A program made the translations under genes and the position numbers. Positions 1-10,603 of a DNA stretch of 64,000 nt are shown here, piece by piece. The stretch's first letter is position 1. The number at the start of each line of letters is the position of its first letter. The DNA is from Datisca glomerata (lineage: Eukaryota > Streptophyta > Magnoliopsida > Cucurbitales > Datiscaceae). The stretch is from assembly GCA_003255025.1 (NCBI GenBank), contig QANY01013145.1, forward strand, positions 532,719-596,718. Direction: 5' to 3'. Under the pieces are notes generated by a model that was given only the letters and a program-made list of their open reading frames with translations, was not told the origin of the DNA and made no database searches.

Positions 1-167
1 CGGTCAATTGACAAGGCTTCGCATAAAGTATTATATAGCTCGTTAAAAGTAATCTTCTTATGAATTACAATTCTTCTCATTGAAGGTTGATCATAAGAAA
101 CTCCATTTGCGCCGATTACGACATTACCATTCATGTAATATAAAACTACCATAGGTCTTTCCCCCAT
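1..167 (-). pseudogene. 5' end of a Mutator-like (MULE) transposase gene, cut by the window edge
   Basis: Reading leftward from an ATG at 167, 55 codons are open to the window edge. The peptide begins MGERPMVVLYYMNGNVVIGA and continues with a segment rich in charged residues, including NELYNTLCEAL. This looks like the N-terminal, PB1-like leader region found in many plant MULE transposases, which precedes the MuDR DNA-binding and MULE DDE domains; those would lie outside the window. No catalytic residue is visible, so this is a family-level guess. The AT-rich stretch 168-600 would then be the 5' untranslated region or an intron. Palindromic GC-rich DNA at 610-840 would be the element's terminus. 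It could also be an unrelated hypothetical gene. Whether the copy is intact cannot be judged; it is called a pseudogene only because it is partial here. Confidence 0.45.
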
Positions 168-609
168 TTGTCAACCTACTAAACAATACACAACAATTTC
201 ATAACTAGATCTAGAAATTCTACAAATTAATCTTTTCTACAAATTAATCTACAAATTCAAAGTCAACAACTACAATTTCATATATATCAACCCATTCATA
301 AATTAAATCTTACAAATTAAGAGTTTAAACATAAAATGCATATAAAATTGAATAATTTCAAGATTTCAAGAACCCCAAACACATGAAAATCTAGGGTTTG
401 AGAGAGATTAAAAAAAGATATTACAAAATTGATGACATATATCCATACAACATTCATAAAAATGAATAATTTCAAGATTTGTATAATAAATTTAAGAGAT
501 TAAATGAGTTAGAAATATACCTAGGGTTTGAGAAGTTCTTGCTAGTGATTTGAGAGATTGAGAAATTTTTTTTGTGAATGAGAGTGAGATAAGAGTAAGA
601 GAATGTAAT

Positions 610-840
610 GCCGGCGAAATGGCAGTAAAACTGTAGCCACAATCGACGAGGAACGACGACGGGAAGGAAGGCCTTCGCGGGCTGAGGTTCTTCTTCGCGG
701 GCTGAGACGTATTCTTCTTCGTAGTCACAGGTATTAAAAAGAAAAATGTGGAAGGCGTCTTTGCAAAAGACGCCTTCGTGGTGGCATGGTCCAAATGTGG
801 ACCACGTAAAAGACGTTTTTTGAAAAGACACCTTAACTAA
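610..840. repeat. GC-rich palindromic block, possible MULE terminal region
   Basis: The block stands out from AT-rich surroundings. It contains a near-perfect 27-bp palindrome (751-777, arms gaaggcgtctt and aagacgccttc), a second 18-bp palindrome (787-804, tggtcca/tggacca), and a third related AAGACG motif at 808-835. No matching inverted copy is visible in the window because the other element end would lie to the left. An open frame crosses the block on the minus strand but has no recognisable domain and is not annotated. Confidence 0.4.
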
Positions 841-1192
841 TTGTCGAATTAATTTAAAAAATATTATATATTTTTTTAAAATTATCTTAGAATACTCAAA
901 AATCCAGTTACACCACTCCTCTATGATTATCTCGTTTTGTGTATGGTAATCACATTGAAAACAAATCCAAGAACATCATCCAAAGAGTCTCGACTATATC
1001 TAACCGTTGAGGAAGGGATTGCTAAAGCTGGATCTGCTTTCCCTCCAACTCCAATTATTCAAAAACCAAGCCACAAGCTCAAGCGAGAGCCACTTCACTG
1101 CTCTGCTCCTCTGGTTCTAAAAGTTTTGAGATGGCCATGGCAATACCCACCTGACTGAATTAATCTAGCTAGATTCTCTTCAATACTACACC

Positions 1193-4137
1193 ATGCCTAT
1201 CCTAAATGGGGCAACCTTGGCCCTCCCTTCTCCGCCGAACTCCATTCGTCCCACCACCAGCACCATTTTTACAGCCCTCACTTCTTCGACCACTCTCATC
1301 CAGCTCAAACAAGTCCATGCCCAAATCCTACGCTCTAATATGGACCGTTCCCACTCCATTCTCCTCAAACTTGTCTTCTCCTACAGCGCCGCCCTCTCTC
1401 CCAGCCTCGATTACGCACTCTCGGTCTTTACCCAAATTTCCAACCCCGAGACCCATCTTTTCAACAAATTCCTGCGTGAATTGTCTCGTCGCGCTCAGCC
1501 TGGGAAATCACTTTTGATATATGAAAAGATGAGGAGGGAGGGGGTGGGTTTAGACCGCTTTAGCTTCCCCCCGCTCTTGAAGGCAATTTCAAGGATGTCG
1601 GCTTTGATTGAGGGAATGGAGATTCATGGGCTTGCGTCAAAGTTAGGGTTTGATTCAGATCCGTTTGTGCAGACGGGGTTGATCGGCATGTATTCTGCTT
1701 GTGGGAGGATAATGGATGCGCGCTTGGTGTTTGATAAAATGCGGCATCGAGATATTGTTACTTGGAGCATAATGATTGACGGGTACGTATGTTCATAGTA
1801 TGTTTCTATTGATTGTTGGGAATATACGTATCTAATTCAAACAATTAAATTCACAATAGCTTGACCTTTTGGTGGCAATTTTGGATGGTATCAGAGACTG
1901 AAGTCGGGTTCAAACCCTGTATCAGCATTCTTCCTTCCCGTTTGAAATTAAGTGTCTACATGTTGGGCCCATTAAACAACAAAAAGTTCACGACACTCTA
2001 GGGGAGCATCGAGAAATAATGCAAATGATTAAATTCGAGTTAACGCAACAATTTAAGATTTTGGGATTTGGGATTGTCCACTCTATCTGTGAATATTATT
2101 GGAAATAGAAAGATGCGAAGGATACTGTTTTTCTATGTGTATCTATGCAGGTGATTAAGGCTAAATGATAAACACAAATGGCAGTAGTAGCATATGGATC
2201 AACTGAAAGATTGTAAGACTGAAAAATTAGCCAATAGCATGTCAACTTGTGGATAAAAGTTCTAGATTTTGTTGCCACTTTTTTTTTGCTTTTGGGCCAA
2301 TGACCATGTCTTTAAAACTGGCATAGTTGTCTCTCTTATGAAACTAAGATTTTATCGCCTGAGCGAAATGTCCCATAGAGTTATGACTACGATTTTGATT
2401 AAGAAATGGTCATTGGCATTGTTTGGTCTTCTTAACTCTAATTATTACTGACAGAACAAAATTTATTCTTTTCATCTTCTTTTCTCTTTAATATTTCCCT
2501 TCTTTGAATAAGAAGATACTTGAAAACCTAACATTTAGTACAGGTACTGCCAGAATGGCCTATTTGACGAGGTATTTCAGCTCTTTGAGGAGATGAAGAG
2601 TTCAAATGTAGAGCCAGATGAGATGCTTCTTTCGATAATTGTTTCTGCCTGTGGTCGTGCAGGGAATTTAAACTATGGGAAAGCAATTCATGAGTTTATT
2701 ACTGAAAACAATATTGAGCTTGACCCTCACTTACAGAGTGCCCTTGTCACCATGTATGCAAGTTGTGGCTCCATGGATTTAGCTCAGTGTCTGTTCAATG
2801 AAATGTCCCCTAAAAACTTAGTTGTTTCAACTGCAATGCTTACTGGGTATTCAAAGCTTGGACAACTAAAGAACGCCCGCTTGATTTTTGACCAAATGGC
2901 TAAAAGGGATTTGGTCAGTTGGAGCGCCATGATATCTGGTTATGCACAAAGCGATTACCCTCAAGAAGCTCTTAAGTTGTTCAACGAAATGCAAGTTGAA
3001 GGTATTGAACCTGATCGAATCACCATGTTGAGCGTTATTGCAGCTTGCTCCCATCTTGGTTTGCTTGGTCATGCGAAATGGATCCATATATATGTTGATA
3101 AGAATGGGTTTGGAGGAGCTTTGTCTATCAATAATGCCCTCATTGATATGTATGCCAAATGTGGGAGCTTAGAAAGAGCGAGAGGCCTATTCAAGAAGAT
3201 GAAAATTAAAAACGTGATATCCTGGACGAGTATGATAAACGCCTTTGCAATACACGGGGATGCAACTAATGCACTCGACTTATTCTGGGAAATGATGTCG
3301 GCAAACGTTGAGCCAAATGGTGTGACATTCGTGGGGGTTCTTTATGCTTGTAGTCATGTTGGATTAGTCGAAGAAGGCAAGAAAATCTTTGCTTCCATGG
3401 TTAATGAACACAAAATTACTCCTCGACATGAGCATTACGGTTGCATGGTTGACCTTTTCAGCCGTGCTAAGCGTTTAAGAGAAGCTCTTGAGGTCATAGA
3501 GACAATGCCGTTTGCACCTAATGTTGTCATTTGGGGATCCTTAATGGCTGCCTGTCGGATTCATGGTGATATTGAATTAGGAGAGTTTGCCGCTAAACGA
3601 GTTCTTGAGATGGAGCCAGACCATGATGGAGCCCTAATCGTATTATCAAATGTTTATGCTAAAGAAAGGAGATGGGATAGCGTTGGGGCAGTACGGAGGT
3701 TAATGAATCATAAAGGCATTTCTAAAGAGCGGGGATGTAGTCGAATCGAAATGAACAACGAGGTACATGAATTTTTAATGGCGGATAGAAATCATAAGCA
3801 ATCAGATCGGATTTATGAGAAGTTAGACGAAGTGGTTAACAAGTTGAGACTGTTTAGTTACATACCAAATACCAGTTGTGTGATGGTAGATTTAGATGAA
3901 GAAGAAAAGAAAGAAGTAGTTCTCTGGCATAGTGAGAAGTTGGCACTTTGTTTTGGACTGTTGAATGAAGAAGGGTCATCATGCATTAGAATTATTAAGA
4001 ATTTAAGGGTTTGTGAAGATTGTCATACGTTTATGAAGTTGGTTTCAAAGGTGTATGGGAAAGAGATTGTTGTAAGAGATAGAACAAGGTTCCACCATTA
4101 TAAAGATGGTTTATGTTCTTGTAAAGATTATTGGTAA
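1193..4137 (+). CDS. PPR-DYW protein (PLS-class pentatricopeptide repeat, E/E+/DYW), At4g14820-like
   Basis: Exons 1193-1782 and 2544-4137 join in phase (donor GG|GTACGT, acceptor ACAG|GTACTG) to give 727 residues. After a short N-terminal leader comes a run of PPR motifs, visible as repeats such as DIVTWSIMIDGY, NLVVSTAMLTGYSKLG and DLVSWSAMISGYAQS. The E/E+ region follows (from about residue 500) and then a C-terminal DYW domain. The domain has the deaminase-like zinc ligands: HSE at about 659-661 and CEDC at 687-690, ending CSCKDYW. Family members bind organellar RNA and direct C-to-U editing in mitochondria or plastids; which organelle is not clear here. Length and layout closely match Arabidopsis At4g14820 (PCMP-H type). 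The ATG at 1193 is chosen because it opens the frame just before the first family-like residues. No frameshift or premature stop is seen. Unusually, the gene is split by a 761-bp intron. The RNA target is unknown. Confidence 0.93.
1783..2543 (+). other. Intron of the PPR-DYW gene
   Basis: Starts GTACGTATG and ends TTTAGTACAG. The tetramer GTAC is present at both exon-intron edges, and splicing at the first copy keeps the frame and rebuilds the family motif DGYCQNG. PPR genes of this class usually lack introns. The first third holds a TRIM-like relic; the rest (about 2080-2543) shows nothing recognisable. Confidence 0.85.
1814..2075 (+). mobile_element. Decayed TRIM-like element (mini LTR retrotransposon)
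   Basis: A TGTTGGGAATATA start at 1814 is followed about 70 bp later by TGGTATCAGAGAC (1886-1898), the primer-binding site complementary to the 3' end of initiator methionine tRNA. After about 100 bp comes a purine-rich tract AGGGGAGC (2000-2007). It is followed by AT-rich DNA (2008-2075) weakly similar to the first segment (shared tttaa/aattaaattc runs). This is the LTR-PBS-PPT-LTR layout of a TRIM with no coding capacity. The LTRs are badly diverged and no target duplication could be fixed. Confidence 0.5.
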
Positions 4138-5421
4138 CTTTTACTTTGTTTTGTTAGAATAATTACCTGTTTTTGTAAATAATAATAATGTTTATAATCT
4201 AGAGTATAGTTTTCCTTTTTTAAGCGAAAAATCCAATATTAAAAATCATGGTACTAATCATTAATATGAACTAGTACAATAAGATGTGTCAAATTACGTA
4301 TGAAATGCATTGTGGTCTGTTTCGTTTCGTTTCAGTTAAAATAATCGAAACATTCTGATTCTGACGAGAAATCAAAACGAAATAGAGGGTTATAATTTTT
4401 TGCCCATAATTTTAGCCTGTTTCAGCTGAAATGCTCATATGAATTTAAGTTGTTTTAATTGAATTTATTTTCAACATATTTTTTTTGTAGAGGTACGGTG
4501 GAATTGGTTTGGTGGAGATACTCCTGAATTACAAAAGAATTGAAATATTTTTTAACACGTTAACTTAATATAATGTTTAACATGATATTTTTGTTAAATT
4601 TTAATATCATAAATATGATGTTTTGTTGAATTTTAATGATAATTATGTATTATTTACATGATATAATCTATTGATTCAATTTTTTCTTAGTATATTATAT
4701 ATAATAAATTTTATAACATTATTTTAGATGATTGAAATTTTTTTCTGAAACGACGCACCGAAACACCGAAATATCTGAAATGTTTCATTTTTTCAGACAA
4801 TCGAAACAACCGAAATGAAATTGACTACTATAATGAAATGCAAATCAATAAAAAAACATTCATTTTCAATTATGATGTGAATGTGTGATTTCGTTCCACG
4901 CAGTCTGCCACATAATATGAAGGCTCCATTATTTCCCTCGATTTTCTGAAACGATGCACCGAAACTCCGAAATATCTGAAATATTTCATTTTTTCAGACA
5001 ATCAAAACGACAACTAAAACGAAATTGACTACTATAATAAGATGCAAATCAATAAAAAAACATTCATTTTCAATTATGATGTGAATGTATGATTTCGTTC
5101 CACGCAATCTGCCACATAATATGAAGACTTCATGATTTCCCTCGATTATACTACAATCTCAATATGTCGCTGAGCTATTTGCTGACTCCTAAAAAAATAA
5201 AGAAATTCACAAGCACTTTTAAAGAAATGTGTAGGAAAAAAAGGTTTATCATATCAATTAAAATATCACCATGAATCTATAATATTCCATTCCAAAAAAG
5301 CATGATCTCTCTAAGCAACCATGAACAAAATCAAATGGCACACACAATCAAAGTGCAATGCCCTTCATGGTTAAAGGCGCCCGGCAATGAAATTAGACAG
5401 ACGCAAAACAGTTACACAAAT
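4138..5421. other. Convergent intergenic region between the PPR and FBT1 genes
   Basis: No gene is seen. The two genes end toward each other. The region is AT-rich with scattered cgaaac/gaaacg motifs and contains one tandem duplication (4741-5147). Confidence 0.7.
4741..5147. repeat. Tandem duplication of a ~201-bp unit
   Basis: The unit beginning ttttctgaaacgacgcacc at 4741 recurs at 4942 as ttttctgaaacgatgcacc. Both copies carry the same order of landmarks (tcattttttcagacaatc, tgactactataat, tgtgaatgt, gccacataatatgaag, ttccctcgat). The copies differ by scattered substitutions and a few indels, so the duplication is old but clear. Confidence 0.9.
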
Positions 5422-8400
5422 TTAATTAGACTTCATCTCTATATCTTCACTATCTTTTGAGGTGAAATCAGGACTTTCCTGTGGGAGAAGGCGAAGAAGT
5501 GGCAAAGGTAACAATGAGCTCAGATTGCAGAGGATTATCAGAAAGGCTAAGTTATCGAATCTATCTTTAGTGACACCAAACAGCTGCGTCAAACCCGCTC
5601 CTATCAGACCCCCAAGGACGCTCCCTCCATTTGATATTGACATGAGGGTTGCAAAGAGAGTTGCTTCCATTCCCTCTGGACATAATCTTGCTGCTAGCAC
5701 AAGAACAGGCATGAAAGAGGCCTGCAATCATATAATAATGGTGAAGACCAGCTGAGCATTGGTTTGTTTGGTAAAACGAATGAAAGCAAAGTGGATATAA
5801 TTGAGAAAAGAGCCGATCACATAGCCGATGCCACATTTTGTTCTAAGTAGTTAGTTTCACCACCTCAAGTGACAAGCACTGAGGAACCTAGCTTTATCTT
5901 TAGTGGCTTAACTACTAGAACCTCAGAGTTTCAAAGAGAAAATTATTCCGATACTCCCTGTAGTTTGCTTAAATGACATGGACACCTCCTCTCGTTTGAA
6001 AAATGACTCAAAGCGGCCTTCATGTTAGGTTTCGGAGAAAAAAAACTCAATACCATTAAATTTCAAACTAAAACCATTTAAATAATATATAATACCAATA
6101 CTACGACTCGTTTTTTTTTCAATTCTAGAAACATTAAAATCAAAATTTTTCATATTCAAACCCGAAATCACCCATGCAAACCGAAGATCTTTTTTCCAAT
6201 TGAGTCGGTTATGAGGTAATCTTATATTTTCACACCAAAACTAACATTTTTTAACAGAATGGACTAATGTGTCATTTTTCAAATTAGAGGTGTCCGTGTC
6301 ATTAAAACAAACTACAGAGGTGCCATAAGAATTTTCCTAAAACAATAAGGGAACCACAGAATCAAACAGCATAGGATGTCTTTTCTCTTTATGAGGAATT
6401 GACTTCCTGTTAAGAGAGTTCTTTAGAAGTTTTGCTTATGGAAAACCCCTTTAGAAAACTTGTCTTCAAATTTGAGAAGTTATGTTGGAAAACACGCCAC
6501 AGGGTTCTAAAACTCATCATGTAAATTAAGGACAGGTTACCATCTTCTAAATTAAGGATAAAGCAGCAAATGGTACGAAACCGAAACATCATGTATACAG
6601 CAAGGTTGCGATAATACATCAATATACATGTTTCTACTGGATCTGAAAAGTAACTATGTATAAGCAAAAACATATTACCTGACCAAGAACTGTAATAATC
6701 AAAGAATCCCCAATGGCAAACCACTCATCACTTATACCAAGCTGCCGATTTAGTCCAGTAACAAGGAGAACCTAAACCAAATTCATCAATTTATTAATTA
6801 TTTTAGCTTAAAAAAAGAGAAAGTATTACAGTTGAGAAAATTCCACAACCTGAGTCATCCCAAAAGCCGAACCGAAAATAGTTGTAATGAGAAAAATTTT
6901 CGTCAGTGGGACATTTTTTAGAAATCCATTATACAGTCCAACACCAACTAGCGATGCCACTGATGTTACAAGCTTCACACGACCGAGAAACTCTGGGGTG
7001 AATCCAAGTTTATTTGTGCTGAGAAAAGTCAAGGCAGAAAGTCAGACAGAGCGCAGATATTAAAGTTCATAAGGAAAAGAAAGTTGAAAGAACCCAAAAT
7101 CAGGACACCACATAAGGTTAAGATAATGATAATAACTAAAGAATGCACGTACGTGAAATAAAACATGGCTGAGTCTGACTGTGGTGTTGCCTGCCACAGG
7201 AAAATGAACAATGTTGGAAGAAAAACATTTGGCTGCCTAACAGTACCCCACAATTGAACAACATGCAGTTTTGAGCTTTTAAGAAAACTATGGCCAGTTG
7301 AAGGAAATTTTAGCTCCCTTGCTGGACCAAGCACTGGCTTTTCTTTCACAAGAACAGCAACTGCAGAAGTTAACAATGGTAGCAAAGCTGTGACTCCAAA
7401 AACAAACCTGAGACATTCAAATTGGAAATGAAACTACAGTTTTAGATTATCAACAAGGGTATTTACATATTTCCAGGAGAGAGGGGAGAAGACCAACCCT
7501 GAAATACCTTACACCATAAGCACCCACCAGGGAGCCACTAAAGTAGGAACTCACTATTCCACCAAAAGCTGATGACCCCCAACATAAAGACTGGAGAGAT
7601 CCAGACATGCTCTGTGATTCACCACGAGCCCTCTCTACCACCATGGAATCTACTACCTAAAGCAAACTTCAGTACTGTTAACGGTCAGAACTGATTCCAG
7701 GTGTGCAAAATGTGATTCAGTGAATATGACAGTTAGGAGTTAGGACTGACTGTGTTTTATTAACGTTAAGAACATATTTACAGCTCATGCAAGAAATCAG
7801 CAAACTTTCTGATTATAGTTATCGTTTAAGGCACTGGCAAGAAATTTATAATGATCAATATTTAAAACAGGTATTTATTCACAGCATAGCTAAAATTTGC
7901 ACTGAAAAAATCGCAGTGGAAGCTAGAGACAATTAAGAATAAGAAGCTAGCAACCCTTATCGATACTTAGTACATCTGACATGAGCATGCTCGTCATCCC
8001 ATATAAATAATTGTTCCTCTTTGCAAAGTACTGGCTTAAAAAATTGTGCGCCTATGTTTTGAGAACCATGTGAAAATTGGTGTTTGGACCTCAAAAAATT
8101 TGCATTTCAAATTGGAAAATAGTAATACGGAGTATCCAGATGGCAGTTAAAAAGCATCTCCCAGAATATCGTTGATGCCCAAAAGAGAGGGAGGGTGGAA
8201 AAAATCAGGCTATGCCCAATTTGTATTGTAAAAGTAAAAGATTCATTTACGATGAAATTTGTTAGAATAACTCTTTTAGTGGCTTCGTTAGTTTTTATTC
8301 TCACTTTTACGACATTATTCGGATTGAAATGATATCAAGGTTCAAATACAGCCATGTAGTTGTTTAACTTGGCATAACCTCCACTTCCATGCATAAGCTA

Positions 8401-10603
8401 TATAACCTCCAAAAGCTTCTACATTTAAAGAAAATACCACGCCTTCGTATATTTATTATATCAAAGACTGGTCTTTATATTCATTCTAATTGACTAGCCA
8501 AAGAAGGAAAGAGTATAGGATTGGCAATTCGTAGCTTAATCCAGTGAGAAAACTAACTAGGCATAACTTCTACTTTCTACTGGTCGGAAACAAACTTCTA
8601 TAACTCTAATGTAACAAACATCTTCAGAAAAGCAATTCAAATTAAGCAAATATTGAAAAGTAGCAGACACTTACAACATCTGAGAAGGCGACAGAAAGAG
8701 ATCCAAGAAGTATGCAGAACGCAGCACTATATTTGCTGTCTACAAAGGTGGCCATCAAAGTCCATGACAGAGCACCAAGAAGTCCAGATAAAATTAAGTA
8801 TGATCTTCTTCGATAACCAAAAAGAGGAACAGAATCGCTGCAATCACCAGACAGTTGTTCAAAACAAAATGCAGAATTGAGAAAGCCCATTTTCAAAAGC
8901 ATCTGCATGTGACACACACACACACACACAAAGAGAGAGACAGAGAAAGGGGCAAACAAAATCATACCTGATAAACCCATATAGAGGTTTTACAAGCCAA
9001 GGAAGTGCAGAGAAACCAGATATCACAGCTGTCTAGCAATGACATGTAGTTTGTTAGTTTTAACAACAAAAATATTTTCTAACCCACAAGTCTCGTTACA
9101 AAGCAAAATGTACACTCTTGTGCAACATATACAGATCATAAACCATCTATCACAACTCAATAACTGCCTGATATGCACTTAACAGAATCATGAATGTGAA
9201 GAAAAAGTACCTCAGCAGGATCCAGGCGCAAATCATCTTTTAAGTAAAAGCTGACAGCAAGCCTAGCAAGGCCCAAAACCCCTTGAACAAAATACACCAT
9301 GGCAACGGCAACATTATCAGGAGACAAATCCACCCCAAAAAGTTTGAGGTTTCTCATATGATATTTGCTCTTTCGAGCAGTTGTTTGACCACTAGAGGAC
9401 ATTTCTGCCTCCACATCCCTTGTTAGCATTTCCCCTTTCCCCGCACCTGTACCAAACGCTCACATAAGCATATATCATATAGAGACCAAGCAAAAAAGAT
9501 CTCCTACTGGAATTTCCCTGGTTTTGTCCTTTGAGAATTGGCAAAAAAAATCCTACTAGTACTTTCACGTTAAACTTCTCGAAGTTGACCTACATTTAGT
9601 TAAACACTCAGCAAATATTATGCTAGAATTTAATAAAAAAAAGCTTGGTAGTAACAAGTATCATTGCCTCTCCCAAAAAGAAAGAAAGAAAATAGACCGT
9701 TTCCTCCCAAACCAACACCTTTTAATTCATCACAAGCTGAAACCATATCACTCAAACAAGAAACCAACAAAACCTCTGTTACAAACATTTGGGTAGAACT
9801 CAGCCTTGAAAATCGGCTTGTATGGGCAGGGTGCCCGAGTGTTTATAAGGCCACATGCCAGACCTTAACTAAGCGATGTGAGACTCAATTACGACCGTAC
9901 AATCCACCCCTTTTAACGGACATCCACGATCCCGATATTCCCAGCTAGCATGATTTTATGCGTCCAGGTCGCCCCATCCACGACGATGGCCGTCCCAAGT
10001 GGGTGGCAATCCCACTAGGTTTGCCCCGGGGTGGCCAGCTCTGATATCATTGTTACAAACATTTGGGTAGAACTCACTCATAAAAAGCAACTTGTAAAGG
10101 GAGCGTGCACAAATGATTATAAGCACACATGTCTAACCTTAATTGAGCAACTTGAAACTCAAGTAGGACCGTTACAACCTCAAGCAATGAAGTATTAAAG
10201 AGACGATTACTAACTTTGTACTCTTCTCATGGTTTTCTTGGAAATGAAACCGGGAAGATGATTTCGAATCAATTGTAACGGCATACCAAAAAATCATAGC
10301 CTAAGATAACGATGCCAACTTTCAAAAAGCTAAGACGAGAGGCTTTATCTCAATGATCTTACTGTTCCTAGAATCCAGGAATGGTTCGTCGTCCACGTCC
10401 AGCCGGGGACTCGGAACTGCGAACGACATGTCGTATTCTGGTAGCTCACGACGAGATTTCCGGCGACTCCGTCTGTGGGCTCCGGCTATAAGCTTGATCG
10501 GCCTACGACGGATCTGAGAGAGCACGGGCGAGACGGAGATGAAGGACAAATTTGGTATTTGGGAGGGTAAGATTGAGATAGATGAAAAAGTCGACGTAGC
10601 CAT
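5422..10603 (-). CDS. FBT1: Folate-biopterin transporter 1-type, chloroplast envelope (BT1 family)
   Basis: Nine exons read on the minus strand: 10603-10363, 9446-9211, 9032-8968, 8837-8675, 7656-7508, 7407-7153, 7018-6850, 6771-6679, 5721-5422. All junctions are GT-AG and in phase, giving 556 residues. The Ser/Arg-rich first exon ([20 protein letters not shown]) looks like a plastid transit peptide. The rest carries the BT1/major-facilitator-type membrane segments and family blocks [73 protein letters not shown] and [20 protein letters not shown]. Arabidopsis FBT1 (At2g32040, about 560 residues) moves folates across the plastid envelope, and these blocks fit that member better than its paralogues. 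Exon 7 uses a weak donor (CAG|GTTGTG). No stop or frameshift is seen, so the gene looks functional. Introns 1 and 8 hold transposable elements. Confidence 0.93.
5944..6332. mobile_element. MITE with ~65-bp terminal inverted repeats in FBT1 intron 8
   Basis: The left end (ctgtagtttgcttaaatgac, then ggacacctc and gtttgaaaaatgactca) is mirrored at the right end. Read in reverse complement, the right end gives ctgtagtttgttttaatgac, then ggacacctc and atttgaaaaatgacaca. The spacer of about 250 bp is non-coding. A target-site duplication could not be assigned with confidence. The long inverted repeats suggest a Mutator-type non-autonomous element. Confidence 0.75.
8911..8930. repeat. CA/TG dinucleotide microsatellite, FBT1 intron 3
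   Basis: About ten CA units followed by a short GA-rich run (to about 8945), just upstream (in gene direction) of exon 4. It is a plain microsatellite. Confidence 0.9.
9777..10176 (-). mobile_element. TRIM (terminal-repeat retrotransposon in miniature), FBT1 intron 1
   Basis: Two direct LTRs (9777-9901 and 10051-10176) share tgttacaaacatttgggtag and later blocks, but are clearly diverged. The five bases acctc flank the element on both sides (9772-9776 and 10177-10181), a perfect target-site duplication. Next to the right LTR, 10038-10050 is the reverse complement of an initiator-tRNA-Met primer-binding site (TGATATCAGAGC). Next to the left LTR is the complement of a purine tract (ccaccccttt). 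The element therefore runs on the minus strand, the same way as the host gene. The 149-bp interior is GC-richer and has no coding frame. Confidence 0.88.

Noticed and set aside
472..831. 119-codon minus-strand frame next to the MULE fragment
   Set aside because: It crosses palindromic terminal DNA, its translation has no family features, and it starts inside the palindromes.
937..1158. 73-codon frame just upstream of the PPR gene as an upstream gene
   Set aside because: No domain, and it ends 35 bp before the PPR start. It is more likely untranslated or promoter DNA.
9664..9948. Plus-strand frame of 94 codons
   Set aside because: It overlaps the left LTR and interior of the TRIM inside an FBT1 intron on the opposite strand.
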